Shown here: in pieces, positions 34,239 to 43,579 of the stretch
Numbering within the stretch: the stretch's first letter is position 1
Layout: each line of letters opens with the position of its first letter
Source of the DNA: Ruminococcus sp.
GTDB taxonomy: Bacteria; Bacillota; Clostridia; Lachnospirales; Lachnospiraceae
Reading direction: 5' to 3'
NCBI GenBank assembly: GCA_020024635.1
Contig: JAHHTL010000012.1
Span: forward strand, 1 to 54,092
DNA length: 54,092 nt
Program-made: the position numbers and the translations under genes
Notes under the pieces: generated by a model
Databases searched by the model: none
The model's input: the letters and a program-made list of their open reading frames with translations, nothing else
Told to the model about the DNA's origin: nothing

Positions 34239-35282
34239 TTATTTTCTTTTGATGTATGCAGAATGCACAAATCCATAGATTTTTCCGTCAATTCTTATGT
34301 AATACCAACGTGATCCGTCTTTTGCATTTACTACATCACAAACATCAACTTCTTTGCCAGAATAAATAAGAGGGCAAGATTGAAGTCTTGGGTTATTCGT
34401 ACCAGCCCAAGTTCTTACATTTAATGCATCTGTTGTTACAACGCCGGTCCATATTGGGGTTTTCTGGATTACACCATCATCTTTTACGGTTGGATCTGAT
34501 ACAGATGAAGATTTTCTTGTGATATAAGCTGCAGAAACAAAACCATATGTTTTCCCATCAATAAGAATATAATACCATGGTGATCCATCTTTCGCATTTA
34601 CTACATCACAAATACCAACTTTGGTTCCTTGCTTAATGGTAGGACAAGATTTCAACTGTGGATTTTCCACGCCTGCCCAAGTACGTACATTTAATACCGC
34701 GGTATTTACTGTTCCGTAATAAGCTACAGACTTGTTGATTCCACCATTACCAGAATTTGGAGTAGATGGTCCAGATGAAGGTGTGCTTGATGCAGCCTCG
34801 TAAACCGGACGTGCAAATCCTCTTATGTATCCATTTCCAATGGATAGAACACGTCTAGCCACCATTTCATTTTTATTTCCTTCAATGCAAGTGATCTGTC
34901 CGGCAGAAACAGATTCTACCACTCCAATATGATCTGCGAATCCATCATTTGGCTGGTATGCCTGATCCCAGTTATACAAAATGATGTCTCCTACCTTTGG
35001 TGTGATTGCGCCATCCTCAATCCATATTCCTTTTCCAATGAAAATTTTAATATGCCGCTCACAGCCACATTCTCTTCCAATCAAATCTACCATTCCCGCT
35101 TTAATAGCTGCCGCTGAAACTGTAGTATCACACCACTCATCTGAATATTTTACCTGATACCCAAGCGGTAATGGCTTTACTGAATTATAGAGGTCTATAA
35201 TTTCTTTAAATCCTCCATTCGATTCACTCTTTCCAATCCACTGTCTCCATACTTTTAAATAATCCTGTGCTGTTCTACTCAT
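34239..35282 (-). CDS. Phage endolysin, CHAP amidase/endopeptidase with two SH3b domains
   Basis: This 347-residue protein cuts peptidoglycan at the end of the phage cycle. The N-terminal CHAP-type domain (about 15-160) shows Cys51 in SDEWCDTT, His118 in FADHIG and Glu134/Asn135 in IEGNKNE as the likely catalytic set. A Ser/Pro/Gly-rich linker (about 163-180) leads to two similar bacterial SH3 repeats (about 189-258 and 280-347), each with LNVRTWAG, CDVVNAKDGS and YGFV. No signal peptide is visible, so export depends on the holin just upstream. Confidence 0.93.
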   Translation of the reverse strand: MSRTAQDYLKVWRQWIGKSESNGGFKEIIDLYNSVKPLPLGYQVKYSDEWCDTTVSAAAIKAGMVDLIGRECGCERHIKIFIGKGIWIEDGAITPKVGDIILYNWDQAYQPNDGFADHIGVVESVSAGQITCIEGNKNEMVARRVLSIGNGYIRGFARPVYEAASSTPSSGPSTPNSGNGGINKSVAYYGTVNTAVLNVRTWAGVENPQLKSCPTIKQGTKVGICDVVNAKDGSPWYYILIDGKTYGFVSAAYITRKSSSVSDPTVKDDGVIQKTPIWTGVVTTDALNVRTWAGTNNPRLQSCPLIYSGKEVDVCDVVNAKDGSRWYYIRIDGKIYGFVHSAYIKRK

Positions 35283-35319
35283 GTCTTCTCCTCCTTAATT
35301 TTACATAAAAAAAGAACGC

Positions 35320-35739
35320 TTATGCGTCCTGATCTTCATCATTTTTCTCTCTTAACTGTAATAAAACTTCTTTTAATTTATCTGGAACTGGGACCAATAC
35401 TGCTACATTCTCAAGTAACGATAGTGCCTCATTGCAAATGTAAAACGTAATTATCACTTCTCTCAATGGAATTGCATTGCCTACCAATAGTTGAATCCTA
35501 TATCCAACAGCAATCACAATAAACATCATGATTTTTCTTAAAATACCTTTAAATGCAATTTCTGACGACAGCTGTTTTAAATAAATAGCTTTAATCCATC
35601 CCGTGATATAATCCGCAATTGCTAGAAACACTATTGTTTTCATGAGAATATCCCAACCTCCAAAAATATAGGCAACAATTCCTCCTGAAATTCCTGCAAC
35701 CATGCTAATATTGTTAAATAACTTTTCCATTTCTTTCAT
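35320..35739 (-). CDS. Phage holin (toxin secretion/lysis family)
   Basis: This 139-residue membrane protein should open the membrane for the endolysin. It has about three hydrophobic segments (about 12-28, 30-50 and 70-90) and a charged C-terminus, typical of the phi-family holins with the IADYITGWIKA motif after segment two. GGAG precedes the ATG. It lies between the tail-tip genes and the endolysin, the usual lysis cassette order. Confidence 0.9.
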   Translation of the reverse strand: MKEMEKLFNNISMVAGISGGIVAYIFGGWDILMKTIVFLAIADYITGWIKAIYLKQLSSEIAFKGILRKIMMFIVIAVGYRIQLLVGNAIPLREVIITFYICNEALSLLENVAVLVPVPDKLKEVLLQLREKNDEDQDA

Positions 35740-35757
35740 ACGCTTTCTCCTTATTTT

Positions 35758-37617
35758 TTAAATTTTTCTCCAACTGATATTCGCTCCTCCATTAAGCTGT
35801 ACACCCGCATATAAATTTTTTCCGGAATCTATCATAATGTAATATGTATCACCACCTCCTCCTTTTCCTGGAACGGCATTTCCTATTTTGATAAATCTGC
35901 AGTAACCAGAGAAACCAGTAGGCCTTTGATTGTTTGGTATATGTGCTTGGCTTTGAAATACTGCACCTCCTATTTGATTGATTAAATTATTAAGTGTTGC
36001 AAACACCCCTTTCCCATTCTGATCGCAAAACTCCTTAGCCCATATATCTGAAAATCCTCTACTCCCATTTCTAAATTTGTAAGCGTTGATCTGTCCCGAA
36101 CTTGAATCATCTGAAGTTGTGTAATTCACATGAATGTCGTCATTATAATTAGGAGGGACAAAATTCATTTCATTCTGATGTTCTATTTTTGCTAAATCTT
36201 GAAATTTATGCCCATTTATTGTTGCTTTAAATTGGACTGGCTTATTAAACTCAGAATCTAGAGCCACTTCAAACGCATTCTTCTCCGATGCCTTTCCAAA
36301 GGCAATCCCTTTTCCTGTTGCATTAAAGTCAATTAACGAAAAAGATGTGCCAACTTGCACTTCTACCTGCATACTTGAAAAGAAATCACTTACTTTTAGC
36401 CGAATCTTATATGTAAAATCCAAACTTACTACATTTTTTGCTATTTTACTCCCATTGAAAGCATACACAGAACCTTGCGCTATTTGCGTCCAACTTCTAC
36501 CTCCATCTTTTGATAATTCTATAACATAACTTTTTGTATTTGTATTTTCTATCGGAGCAATATTGAAATTTGCTTTTAAATTTAAGTTCGTTCCCTCATC
36601 ATTTTCTACTCCATCTATGCTACAACGTTTTGCGGAAAACTCTAATATTTGTATTGCATGATATGGCGCCACTGAAATATTCTTTGTTAATGAAGCGGTT
36701 CTGCCCCGACTATCCATAACTGTAATTATAATTGGTAACGTTCCAGAAGAATTAATCTCCGATGTCGTTATATGATCACCATTGTACTTTCCACTTTCGC
36801 ATTCCACTGAAATAGATTTTATTGTACTCCTATATGTACCACTAGCTGCAGTCTTTATATTTAATCTAGATTTTGTTTGAACAAATATAGAAAACTGTTT
36901 CGCAAGATTTGTATCTGCTTCAGAAATTGCTACTTCATTGATACTAGGTACAACATTTGATGGGACTTTTACCTTCACATTTTTATACTGATCTCCACCG
37001 ATTTGTGTGTTACCTTGCATCGTTCGCAAACATAATTGCAACGTTCCTTCTGTTGAATTTGGTATGAAATTACACATACTCATATCAATGGTAAAATTCC
37101 ATGGTACGTTTATCCAATCCGACTTTTCAACTTTGTACCATAACGTATGCGTGAATGAAGAACTATGGATTTCTCCTGTCACTTTCATTTCACCACCAAT
37201 TGTATCTCCCACTACACTCTTTATGGTACTTGCTCTTGGAATCGTTTTTAGCGTAGCTTGGCTTCGTACACTTAAAGACTCACATGCTATCCCACTACCA
37301 AACCATACATATCCCGATATATTTACAGTCTTACTTCCATTTTCAGTATGTCTAACTGTAAAACTTCTTCGCCCTACTTCTTTCCATTGTCCTGCTGGAA
37401 TCTTCCAATCAAAAGTAAAATATATATTTCCTGTACTCTGATCATCTACAGATATCTTCCAATATGGAGCATTTGTTCCACTGGTATATTTATTCCACCA
37501 GCTAAATTGATAATCCGTTCTACGAAACTCAAAAGCAACGGTTATAAAAGACGTATTATTTGCAATGTTTATATTCTCCTCTTTTATAACTCTTATTCTT
37601 GCTTCATAATTAGCCAC
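35758..37617 (-). CDS. Phage tail-tip/minor structural protein (DUF859-like)
   Basis: This 619-residue protein resembles the DUF859 siphophage structural family. The N-terminal half (about 1-330) has beta-rich repeats with many aromatic residues, and a segment around 395-430 reads NATGKGIAFGKASE, a common pre-tip motif. The C-terminus (about 470-619) may bind the cell surface, because it ends in GAxISWRKI like other receptor-binding tips. It starts one base after the upstream gene ends. Adhesion to the host is inferred from position and composition. Confidence 0.75.
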   Translation of the reverse strand: MANYEARIRVIKEENINIANNTSFITVAFEFRRTDYQFSWWNKYTSGTNAPYWKISVDDQSTGNIYFTFDWKIPAGQWKEVGRRSFTVRHTENGSKTVNISGYVWFGSGIACESLSVRSQATLKTIPRASTIKSVVGDTIGGEMKVTGEIHSSSFTHTLWYKVEKSDWINVPWNFTIDMSMCNFIPNSTEGTLQLCLRTMQGNTQIGGDQYKNVKVKVPSNVVPSINEVAISEADTNLAKQFSIFVQTKSRLNIKTAASGTYRSTIKSISVECESGKYNGDHITTSEINSSGTLPIIITVMDSRGRTASLTKNISVAPYHAIQILEFSAKRCSIDGVENDEGTNLNLKANFNIAPIENTNTKSYVIELSKDGGRSWTQIAQGSVYAFNGSKIAKNVVSLDFTYKIRLKVSDFFSSMQVEVQVGTSFSLIDFNATGKGIAFGKASEKNAFEVALDSEFNKPVQFKATINGHKFQDLAKIEHQNEMNFVPPNYNDDIHVNYTTSDDSSSGQINAYKFRNGSRGFSDIWAKEFCDQNGKGVFATLNNLINQIGGAVFQSQAHIPNNQRPTGFSGYCRFIKIGNAVPGKGGGGDTYYIMIDSGKNLYAGVQLNGGANISWRKI

Positions 37618-37618
37618 T

Positions 37619-38521
37619 CTACCCCCTCACTTTCTTAAATGATAAATTTCCATTTTCTCTTGGAATGAATGCAAAATTTCCAATGTAAAATGCTGTCATT
37701 ACTTCCAATTCCGTAATAAACATTCTGTGATTGCTTATATAAGCAACCTCTGCGCCATTCTCTGTAAATGATATTCTGTCATTTTTCATTTTTAAAATAA
37801 TCGGATTTCCTTTAATTCCAATCACGATTGCCCCATCTTCAAACCGAATATATTTTTCAATATCGGTAAATTTCAAATCTGTTTCTGCTGATAAATCACC
37901 TAATTCTTTTCGAAATTCTTGGAACTTAAATTCAAATGAATTCTTGTCCTGCGTATATTGGGTATTCATATTACCGATTAAAGTATTAGTTTCTGCTTTG
38001 GAATATGTTTCTTCTCCAACTTTTACAAGTATTTGACTGGCAGACTTATCAATCTCTGAATATATGTTTTTATATAAAAGTTCAAATGCCATAGACTGAT
38101 CATTTACAATATTCCACGTATGGAGTGCATGATCATATTGTTTAATAACCGCGGGATCTACTGACGTATCTAACCACAACTTTGTTTTGTCTTCCGGTTC
38201 TGTACCGCTTATCCAAAATTTGTTCGCCTCATTGGCTTTGTTCCAGGCAGCCTTTGCGGCTTCATATGACGAAAGTTTCGATACTTGTGACCAACTGATA
38301 TTTCCATCTGAATACACGATCTTATCAATAAAATACAGACTGTTTGTTGAAACACCGTCATACGAAGGCTCTGTTACTGTCCAGCTTTCATCAAAATGAG
38401 GCGTTGTTGTAGACGAAGCTATTTTATAATATCTTGTGTAAGATTTTATTCCTACACCTGTTGGTCCTCGTTCTCCGTCATTAACATCATAGATTGTTAT
38501 TTGTGCTTCAGCTTTAATCAT
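37619..38521 (-). CDS. Phage tail fibre/baseplate protein
   Basis: This 300-residue protein starts MIKAEAQITIYDVNDG, a beginning shared with the adjacent collagen-like protein, then GERGPTGVGIKSYTRYYK and SPEDKTKLWLDTS-like stretches known from siphophage tip proteins. The second half (about 160-250) is helical and probably trimerises. It ends with a hydrophobic strand region (FYIGNFAFIPRENG). Function in the tail tip is inferred from neighbours. Confidence 0.7.
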   Translation of the reverse strand: MIKAEAQITIYDVNDGERGPTGVGIKSYTRYYKIASSTTTPHFDESWTVTEPSYDGVSTNSLYFIDKIVYSDGNISWSQVSKLSSYEAAKAAWNKANEANKFWISGTEPEDKTKLWLDTSVDPAVIKQYDHALHTWNIVNDQSMAFELLYKNIYSEIDKSASQILVKVGEETYSKAETNTLIGNMNTQYTQDKNSFEFKFQEFRKELGDLSAETDLKFTDIEKYIRFEDGAIVIGIKGNPIILKMKNDRISFTENGAEVAYISNHRMFITELEVMTAFYIGNFAFIPRENGNLSFKKVRG

Positions 38522-38534
38522 TACAAATCAGCTC

Positions 38535-39296
38535 CTATGCTTCTAGTTTTACCGAATATGTTGCCTGTGCATTTACTTCTGACGCATTGACCGTCAATGT
38601 CGTCTTTCCATTGTTTGAAGGAATCAATGTATTATCTTTATACCACTTCAAAGTTCCATATGTGGCAATATTCGTAATCGGAACACCACCTTTCATCAAC
38701 ACCGCAGTCAATGTTGTAGAACCTTTGTTATTTCTAAATGCATTTCCATTACTCGCAATAAGAGAAAGAAGTAATGCATCTTCTCCTTTATCTCCTTTAT
38801 TTCCCTGTGGTCCTCTTTCTCCTTGAGGTCCCGTCTGTCCTTGTGGCCCTCTGTCCCCTTGTGGTCCCATCTGTCCTTGTGGTCCTGTTGCTCCGGTCTG
38901 ACCTCTTTTATTAACAGAACAACTGAATACTTTGTTAATTGTGATAGTTCCACTTTTAGATGCAATCTGAATTGGAATTTCAACTGTTGCTGTTCCAGAC
39001 AGCCCTGTTTTTGCTGTAAAAGTCAATGTCGGAACGCCTCCACCAGAACCATCATTGTTCGTAACTACACAGGTTAGATTTGGATTAGATGAGTTTAAAT
39101 TAACCGTATCTATTGTGCATGGAATTGATTCTGGTCCACAAAAAGCCTGTGCCTGAGATGTAACTGTAATATTTGATGTCAATGTGCCACTTTCATTTCC
39201 TATCAAAGTGTGTGACTCATTTGTTAAATTTACAGAATACCCGTCTGAAAAATCGTGAAGGGTTATCTGATCTTGTGCTTTGATTGTTACTGCCAT
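38535..39296 (-). CDS. Collagen-like phage tail protein
   Basis: I start at the ATG at 39296 (AGGAG seven bases before). The 253-residue protein has an N-terminal Ig-like domain (about 1-125), about 14 Gly-X-Y triplets (about 130-170, such as GPQGDRGPQGQTGPQG), and a C-terminal Ig-like domain (about 172-253). Collagen-like triplets form trimeric stalks in phage fibres. The C-terminal domain resembles the end of the upstream Tal-type protein. The repeat DNA is prone to length change. Confidence 0.8.
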   Translation of the reverse strand: MAVTIKAQDQITLHDFSDGYSVNLTNESHTLIGNESGTLTSNITVTSQAQAFCGPESIPCTIDTVNLNSSNPNLTCVVTNNDGSGGGVPTLTFTAKTGLSGTATVEIPIQIASKSGTITINKVFSCSVNKRGQTGATGPQGQMGPQGDRGPQGQTGPQGERGPQGNKGDKGEDALLLSLIASNGNAFRNNKGSTTLTAVLMKGGVPITNIATYGTLKWYKDNTLIPSNNGKTTLTVNASEVNAQATYSVKLEA

Positions 39297-39311
39297 TTTC
39301 ATTCTCCTCTT

Positions 39312-40742
39312 CTATTCTAAAATTAAACTACAGCGAAAGGTAACTTTTGCATCTACATCATTTGGATGCACTGTCAATGCAAATCCACCTCTACTGATCT
39401 TCGGATCTGTATCTAATATAATGCCGTAATCTTCCTCATATAGCTTTAACCACTGCCACTCTAACCTTGCTCCACCTCCAAATCTTTGTTTTAATCTGAC
39501 TATGTCTGTTATTCTCTCACTACCAACGAATATCGTAACGTTCATCGTTGTCTCAATGTTATCAGCCTTAAAGCAGCTTCCCATTGTTGAATCAATTTTT
39601 AAAAGAACAGCATCCTGTCCATCTTTTCCATCCTTTATCGTTATTCCATTTAATTCAGAACTAATGTCTACTGTTTTGTCGATAAAGGTCTTTCTTTCGT
39701 CTCCTAGAGACAATTTTCCGGATGTTGGATTCAACAGATCCAGTTCTATCTTTCTTGTAAGAAGTAGCTCATTCAAGCCATGTGGCTCACTTATTACTTT
39801 CGTATAGTTTCCAATCCAAAAGGACCGAATATCTGCATCCAAATTGTGAAGATCTATAGCAGATAGATTCATTGACTGCACCAAATTAATATGATTCTGC
39901 AGTTCTTTCTTCGCTTTGCGAAGAAGATTCTCCGGAAGTGTTACATCATCCCACACAACTGTTTTGAAAATTCTTCCATATTTTTCAACAGCTGCTGACT
40001 CTTCCACATAATCCACCCCACTATTTATGCTTTTAATGGTAAGACGTTCTTCTGTATCATTGCCTTGTGTATCTTTCACTTTACATCCCAGTGGAATAAT
40101 AGCGGTTGCAATGTCGGTACCTTTTATCACTTCTTCAAAATCCAGTAAATTTTCTGCAAATTTGATATCCTGTAGATTTATCGTTTCAAAATCTTTTAGA
40201 TAATCAATATAAATCCCATCTTTCTCTTCTCTTGTCCAAAGATATCCTCCTAATTTTTTTAGCAGTTTTTCTTCTATTTCCTTCCAGGTATCTGGGTAAT
40301 TTATATTGGCTCTCACAATAAGATTATTGGGATCGATCACTGTGCATCTACCGACCTTAAATTGCCTACTGATATCCACTTGCTTATTATGTTCTGTTAT
40401 CAAATATGAAAAATACTCTGAAACGTCCCCTTTGAATTCATATGGTCTTATCACAGAATCTTTTAAAAATCCCATTTCCCCTTCACATGTAATAGCATAA
40501 TCATTATGAAACCCTCTTTTGGCATCCAAAACACGTCCACGATAAAGCCTTCTATTTTCCTCATAAATTATTACAATAGACTTTTTCTTTTTGATACTTC
40601 CATAAAACGGATTTTCTTTTCCGATGGTAAAATGAAAGCTTCCGAATCGATTTAACTCGACCGAAAGCTTTGTTGTTTTCAAAACATGTTCTTCTGCTCC
40701 TGTATAATACATCAATTTCCCATCTAAATATATCTTATACAT
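39312..40742 (-). CDS. Phage tail-associated protein (Tal/prophage endopeptidase tail type)
   Basis: This 476-residue protein follows Dit, the position of the tail-associated Tal protein that closes the tail tube. The first 350 residues or so fit the gp27-like hub family (YKIYLDGKLMYYTG start, then the LNRFGSFHFTIGKENPFY region). The last 110 residues form an extra Ig-like domain that starts GKDGQDAVLLKI. No clear endopeptidase active site is visible, so I do not claim peptidase activity. Confidence 0.8.
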   Translation of the reverse strand: MYKIYLDGKLMYYTGAEEHVLKTTKLSVELNRFGSFHFTIGKENPFYGSIKKKKSIVIIYEENRRLYRGRVLDAKRGFHNDYAITCEGEMGFLKDSVIRPYEFKGDVSEYFSYLITEHNKQVDISRQFKVGRCTVIDPNNLIVRANINYPDTWKEIEEKLLKKLGGYLWTREEKDGIYIDYLKDFETINLQDIKFAENLLDFEEVIKGTDIATAIIPLGCKVKDTQGNDTEERLTIKSINSGVDYVEESAAVEKYGRIFKTVVWDDVTLPENLLRKAKKELQNHINLVQSMNLSAIDLHNLDADIRSFWIGNYTKVISEPHGLNELLLTRKIELDLLNPTSGKLSLGDERKTFIDKTVDISSELNGITIKDGKDGQDAVLLKIDSTMGSCFKADNIETTMNVTIFVGSERITDIVRLKQRFGGGARLEWQWLKLYEEDYGIILDTDPKISRGGFALTVHPNDVDAKVTFRCSLILE

Positions 40743-41378
40743 TTACAGGCTCCCTTCCTGATACTGAAAAGTGATGCTACCAGTTCCTTTACAAAGAACC
40801 GTATTTTCACCCTCCAAAAATTTAATATTAGGCTCAATAAACGTTCCGGATTTTGATATCGTGATATTTTTTCCGTTAAATTGAAGTTCAAATGGAGCAG
40901 TTGTAATAATCTTTGGAACCACACTTTTTCGAAGATTATGACAGATGACTGACTGTTGTCCATTTACAGTTTTTGTAATTTCTGTAATATCATTTTTAAG
41001 TTTATATGGATAAGCATCCACTGTAATAGTTACATCTGTTCTTGCTCTATTTTTTCTATTTTCGCTTATTGAACATCTGCCTTTATAAAAAAAAGAAGGA
41101 TTATCCATTATAACAATCTTATGTTCTTTCCCATGTATGTAGTTATTTATTTCATCCAACATCTTTCGTACTTTGATAAGATCATATTCTCTGATTGCTA
41201 ATTTTATGGTTATAGTTCTATTTTTATAAACTGGTTCTCCTGTTAAGGCCGTTGATAAATCTAATTCGCCATCTCTTCCTGGAACCTGTATTTTTTTTAT
41301 ATCCACTTGCGGCGAAGTTACCACAATATCACTAACAATCCCAAATTCTTTCAACAATTTTTCCCCAATTTTTACCAT
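40743..41378 (-). CDS. Distal tail protein (Dit)
   Basis: This 211-residue protein fits the siphophage Dit/tail component family: an N-terminal ring domain (about 1-130, with the VPGRDGELDLSTALTG motif) and a C-terminal beta-sandwich. Dit hexamers link the tail tube to the tip. It shares the last base of the tape measure stop codon with its own start and ends one base before Tal, so all three are tightly coupled. Confidence 0.88.
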   Translation of the reverse strand: MVKIGEKLLKEFGIVSDIVVTSPQVDIKKIQVPGRDGELDLSTALTGEPVYKNRTITIKLAIREYDLIKVRKMLDEINNYIHGKEHKIVIMDNPSFFYKGRCSISENRKNRARTDVTITVDAYPYKLKNDITEITKTVNGQQSVICHNLRKSVVPKIITTAPFELQFNGKNITISKSGTFIEPNIKFLEGENTVLCKGTGSITFQYQEGSL

Positions 41379-43579
41379 TAAATCACTCCTCTATCAGCAA
41401 GTTCCATTTCTTCTCCTAATAACGCATTTATAATTGGGAAAATAACATCTGCAATGATTTTTCCATCTATTTGCATAATGTGTTGAACCTTCAGTTCTTT
41501 CAGTGCCGCAACAATTGCAGCAACCAACAAATTATAGTTTATACTTTGATCCGAATTCGGTTTTGAAGATAAATTGTAATTGTAATCTAGCGTTGTATCT
41601 AAATCGAACCCCGTAGGGATTGCCCTTTGCATATCCCTTTTAACATTATCCATTTCATCTTCGAATCCAATCGCCATACCTTCAGCCATATAAACGCCTA
41701 CCTGATCTCTAAATACAGTAGATGGAGAATGAATCCCCAAAAAGCTTTTGGCTGCATCTAATGCCTTCTTTGCTACATTTCGTGCCGCTTCTACAATAGC
41801 TTCAACTCCATTGGCTATTCCACGAGCTATTCCTGATATAATGTTTTTACCAAGACTTAGCCAGTCTACCCCTGTGATAGCATTTCTTATTGCAGTTACA
41901 ATCTGTGGTATTGCCTTTACCACATTAGGTATTGCTTGTATCAGCCCCGAAGCTAATGCCATGATGATTTTAAATGCACCTTCAATGATTGTCGGTAAAT
42001 TATTTGCTATAGAATTAAAAATCTGTTGAATAATAGAAACGACTGCTGGTACCAATTCTTGCACACGAGCAATTAACCCTTGCACTAATGTCTTTATAAT
42101 TTCAACTGCTGCCTTTATGATTGTAGGTAAATTATTCACAACAAAATTGAAAAATCCCATAATCAATCCCGTAACAACCGGAATTAATTGTGGAATCATT
42201 TCTACCAAAGTTTTACAAAGCTGGTTACTTATCTCAACTGCTGCCTTCACTATTAATGGCAAGTTTTTTATCACATCATTTAATATTCCTTGCATTACAT
42301 TTAGCATAGCTTGTGCAATGATTGGAATATTTTCTATAAGTCCTTGTCCTAGTTTTTGGATAATAGCAATCGCTGCTTCACCCAACCTTGGAAGAGTTTG
42401 AACAATTGCATTTAAAATAGATCCTACAATATTGCCATCTGTTCCTAGAATTTCCATAGCTGAAATATCTAATCCCTCTTTTATTTTGGAGATCATATTC
42501 ATGGCAATTCCAATCCAGTCTGTATTCACTAATGCAGATCCAAATGCAACAATTAAATTCATCGCACTCTCTACCATATATGGGATATTGGTTATGATAC
42601 CTGCAACTAAGTTTGTAACTATTTCCGCTCCCTGTTGAATAATGTTAGGGGCAAATTTTGAAAATCCATTGACAAATAATGCCGTTTGAGTGAAATATCC
42701 ATCAATAAGATCTGGAAGTCCTTGTAGGATATTCCCAATCATAGGGAAAAGGTTATTCAGTAAAAATGTTTGTACTGTAGTTCCTAATTCCATCAGTGGT
42801 CTTTTGATATCTTCTCCAAGACTCAAATTTCCAATCACGTTCTTAAACGCTGACTGCATGGCCGCAAATGATCCAGCTAATGTTGTCGCTGCTTCTTTAG
42901 CAGTTGTTCCCGTTATTCCTAACTCACCTTGAATCACATGAATTGCTTCATATACATCAGAAAGATTGGATATATCATAATGCACTCCCGTTAATTTCTC
43001 TGCATCTGCAAGAAGACGTTCCATTTCCTTTTGTGTTCCGCCATAACCTAACTTAAGATTATCTAGCATAGTATAATTCTGCTTTGCAAAGCCTTGATAT
43101 GCAAATTGAATAGCTCCCATATCTGTTCCCATTTTATTCGCATTGTCGGACATATCAATCATAGCCATATTCGCTATCTTTGCTGCTTTTTGAGTATCTC
43201 CACCTAGACTCTGTAACAAACTGGCCGCAAATCCAGTTGTCTGTTCCATATATTCATTTGCAGATAACCCGACCGTTTTGTAAGCTTGTTCTGCATTTCT
43301 TTTAACGATATCCGCACTCTCTTTAAAAAGAGTCTCTACTCCTCCTAAACTCTGCTGTAATGCTCCGCCTTCGGTCAGCGATGCTCCAATCGTTTTACCT
43401 ATAGCAGCTACTGTAATGATGCCTTTTATTTTTCCTACTAGGCTAGAACCAAGCGTTTGTCCCGCTCTTACACCTGCCGGTCCTGCTTCTGGATCTAACA
43501 CATCACTAATTCCTTTTCCAATTCCTTTTGCTGATGGAATTATTTGCACATATGCCTGCGCCAGTTCAGTCCCTGCCAT
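41378..43579 (-). CDS. Tail tape measure protein
   Basis: This 733-residue protein sets tail length. It starts with the TELAQAYVQIIPSAKGI segment typical of siphophage tape measures, has an alpha-helical body with many repeats of the form LPTIIKAAVEIIKTLVQGL (about 400-560), hydrophobic helices that may insert into the host membrane, and a C-terminal KSFLGIHSPSTVFRDQVG segment found in many relatives. The length suggests a tail of roughly 110 nm by the usual 1.5 angstrom per residue rule (inference). Confidence 0.93.
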   Translation of the reverse strand: MAGTELAQAYVQIIPSAKGIGKGISDVLDPEAGPAGVRAGQTLGSSLVGKIKGIITVAAIGKTIGASLTEGGALQQSLGGVETLFKESADIVKRNAEQAYKTVGLSANEYMEQTTGFAASLLQSLGGDTQKAAKIANMAMIDMSDNANKMGTDMGAIQFAYQGFAKQNYTMLDNLKLGYGGTQKEMERLLADAEKLTGVHYDISNLSDVYEAIHVIQGELGITGTTAKEAATTLAGSFAAMQSAFKNVIGNLSLGEDIKRPLMELGTTVQTFLLNNLFPMIGNILQGLPDLIDGYFTQTALFVNGFSKFAPNIIQQGAEIVTNLVAGIITNIPYMVESAMNLIVAFGSALVNTDWIGIAMNMISKIKEGLDISAMEILGTDGNIVGSILNAIVQTLPRLGEAAIAIIQKLGQGLIENIPIIAQAMLNVMQGILNDVIKNLPLIVKAAVEISNQLCKTLVEMIPQLIPVVTGLIMGFFNFVVNNLPTIIKAAVEIIKTLVQGLIARVQELVPAVVSIIQQIFNSIANNLPTIIEGAFKIIMALASGLIQAIPNVVKAIPQIVTAIRNAITGVDWLSLGKNIISGIARGIANGVEAIVEAARNVAKKALDAAKSFLGIHSPSTVFRDQVGVYMAEGMAIGFEDEMDNVKRDMQRAIPTGFDLDTTLDYNYNLSSKPNSDQSINYNLLVAAIVAALKELKVQHIMQIDGKIIADVIFPIINALLGEEMELADRGVI

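Noticed and set aside
38708..38983. 91-codon minus-strand frame rich in Asp, Arg, Lys and Glu
   Set aside because: It is the shifted reading of the collagen triplet region of the tail gene and has no start signal.
41700..42350. Repeated segments in the tape measure gene as a possible DNA repeat array
   Set aside because: The repeats are protein-level helix repeats with diverged DNA; no regular spacing, so not CRISPR or satellite.
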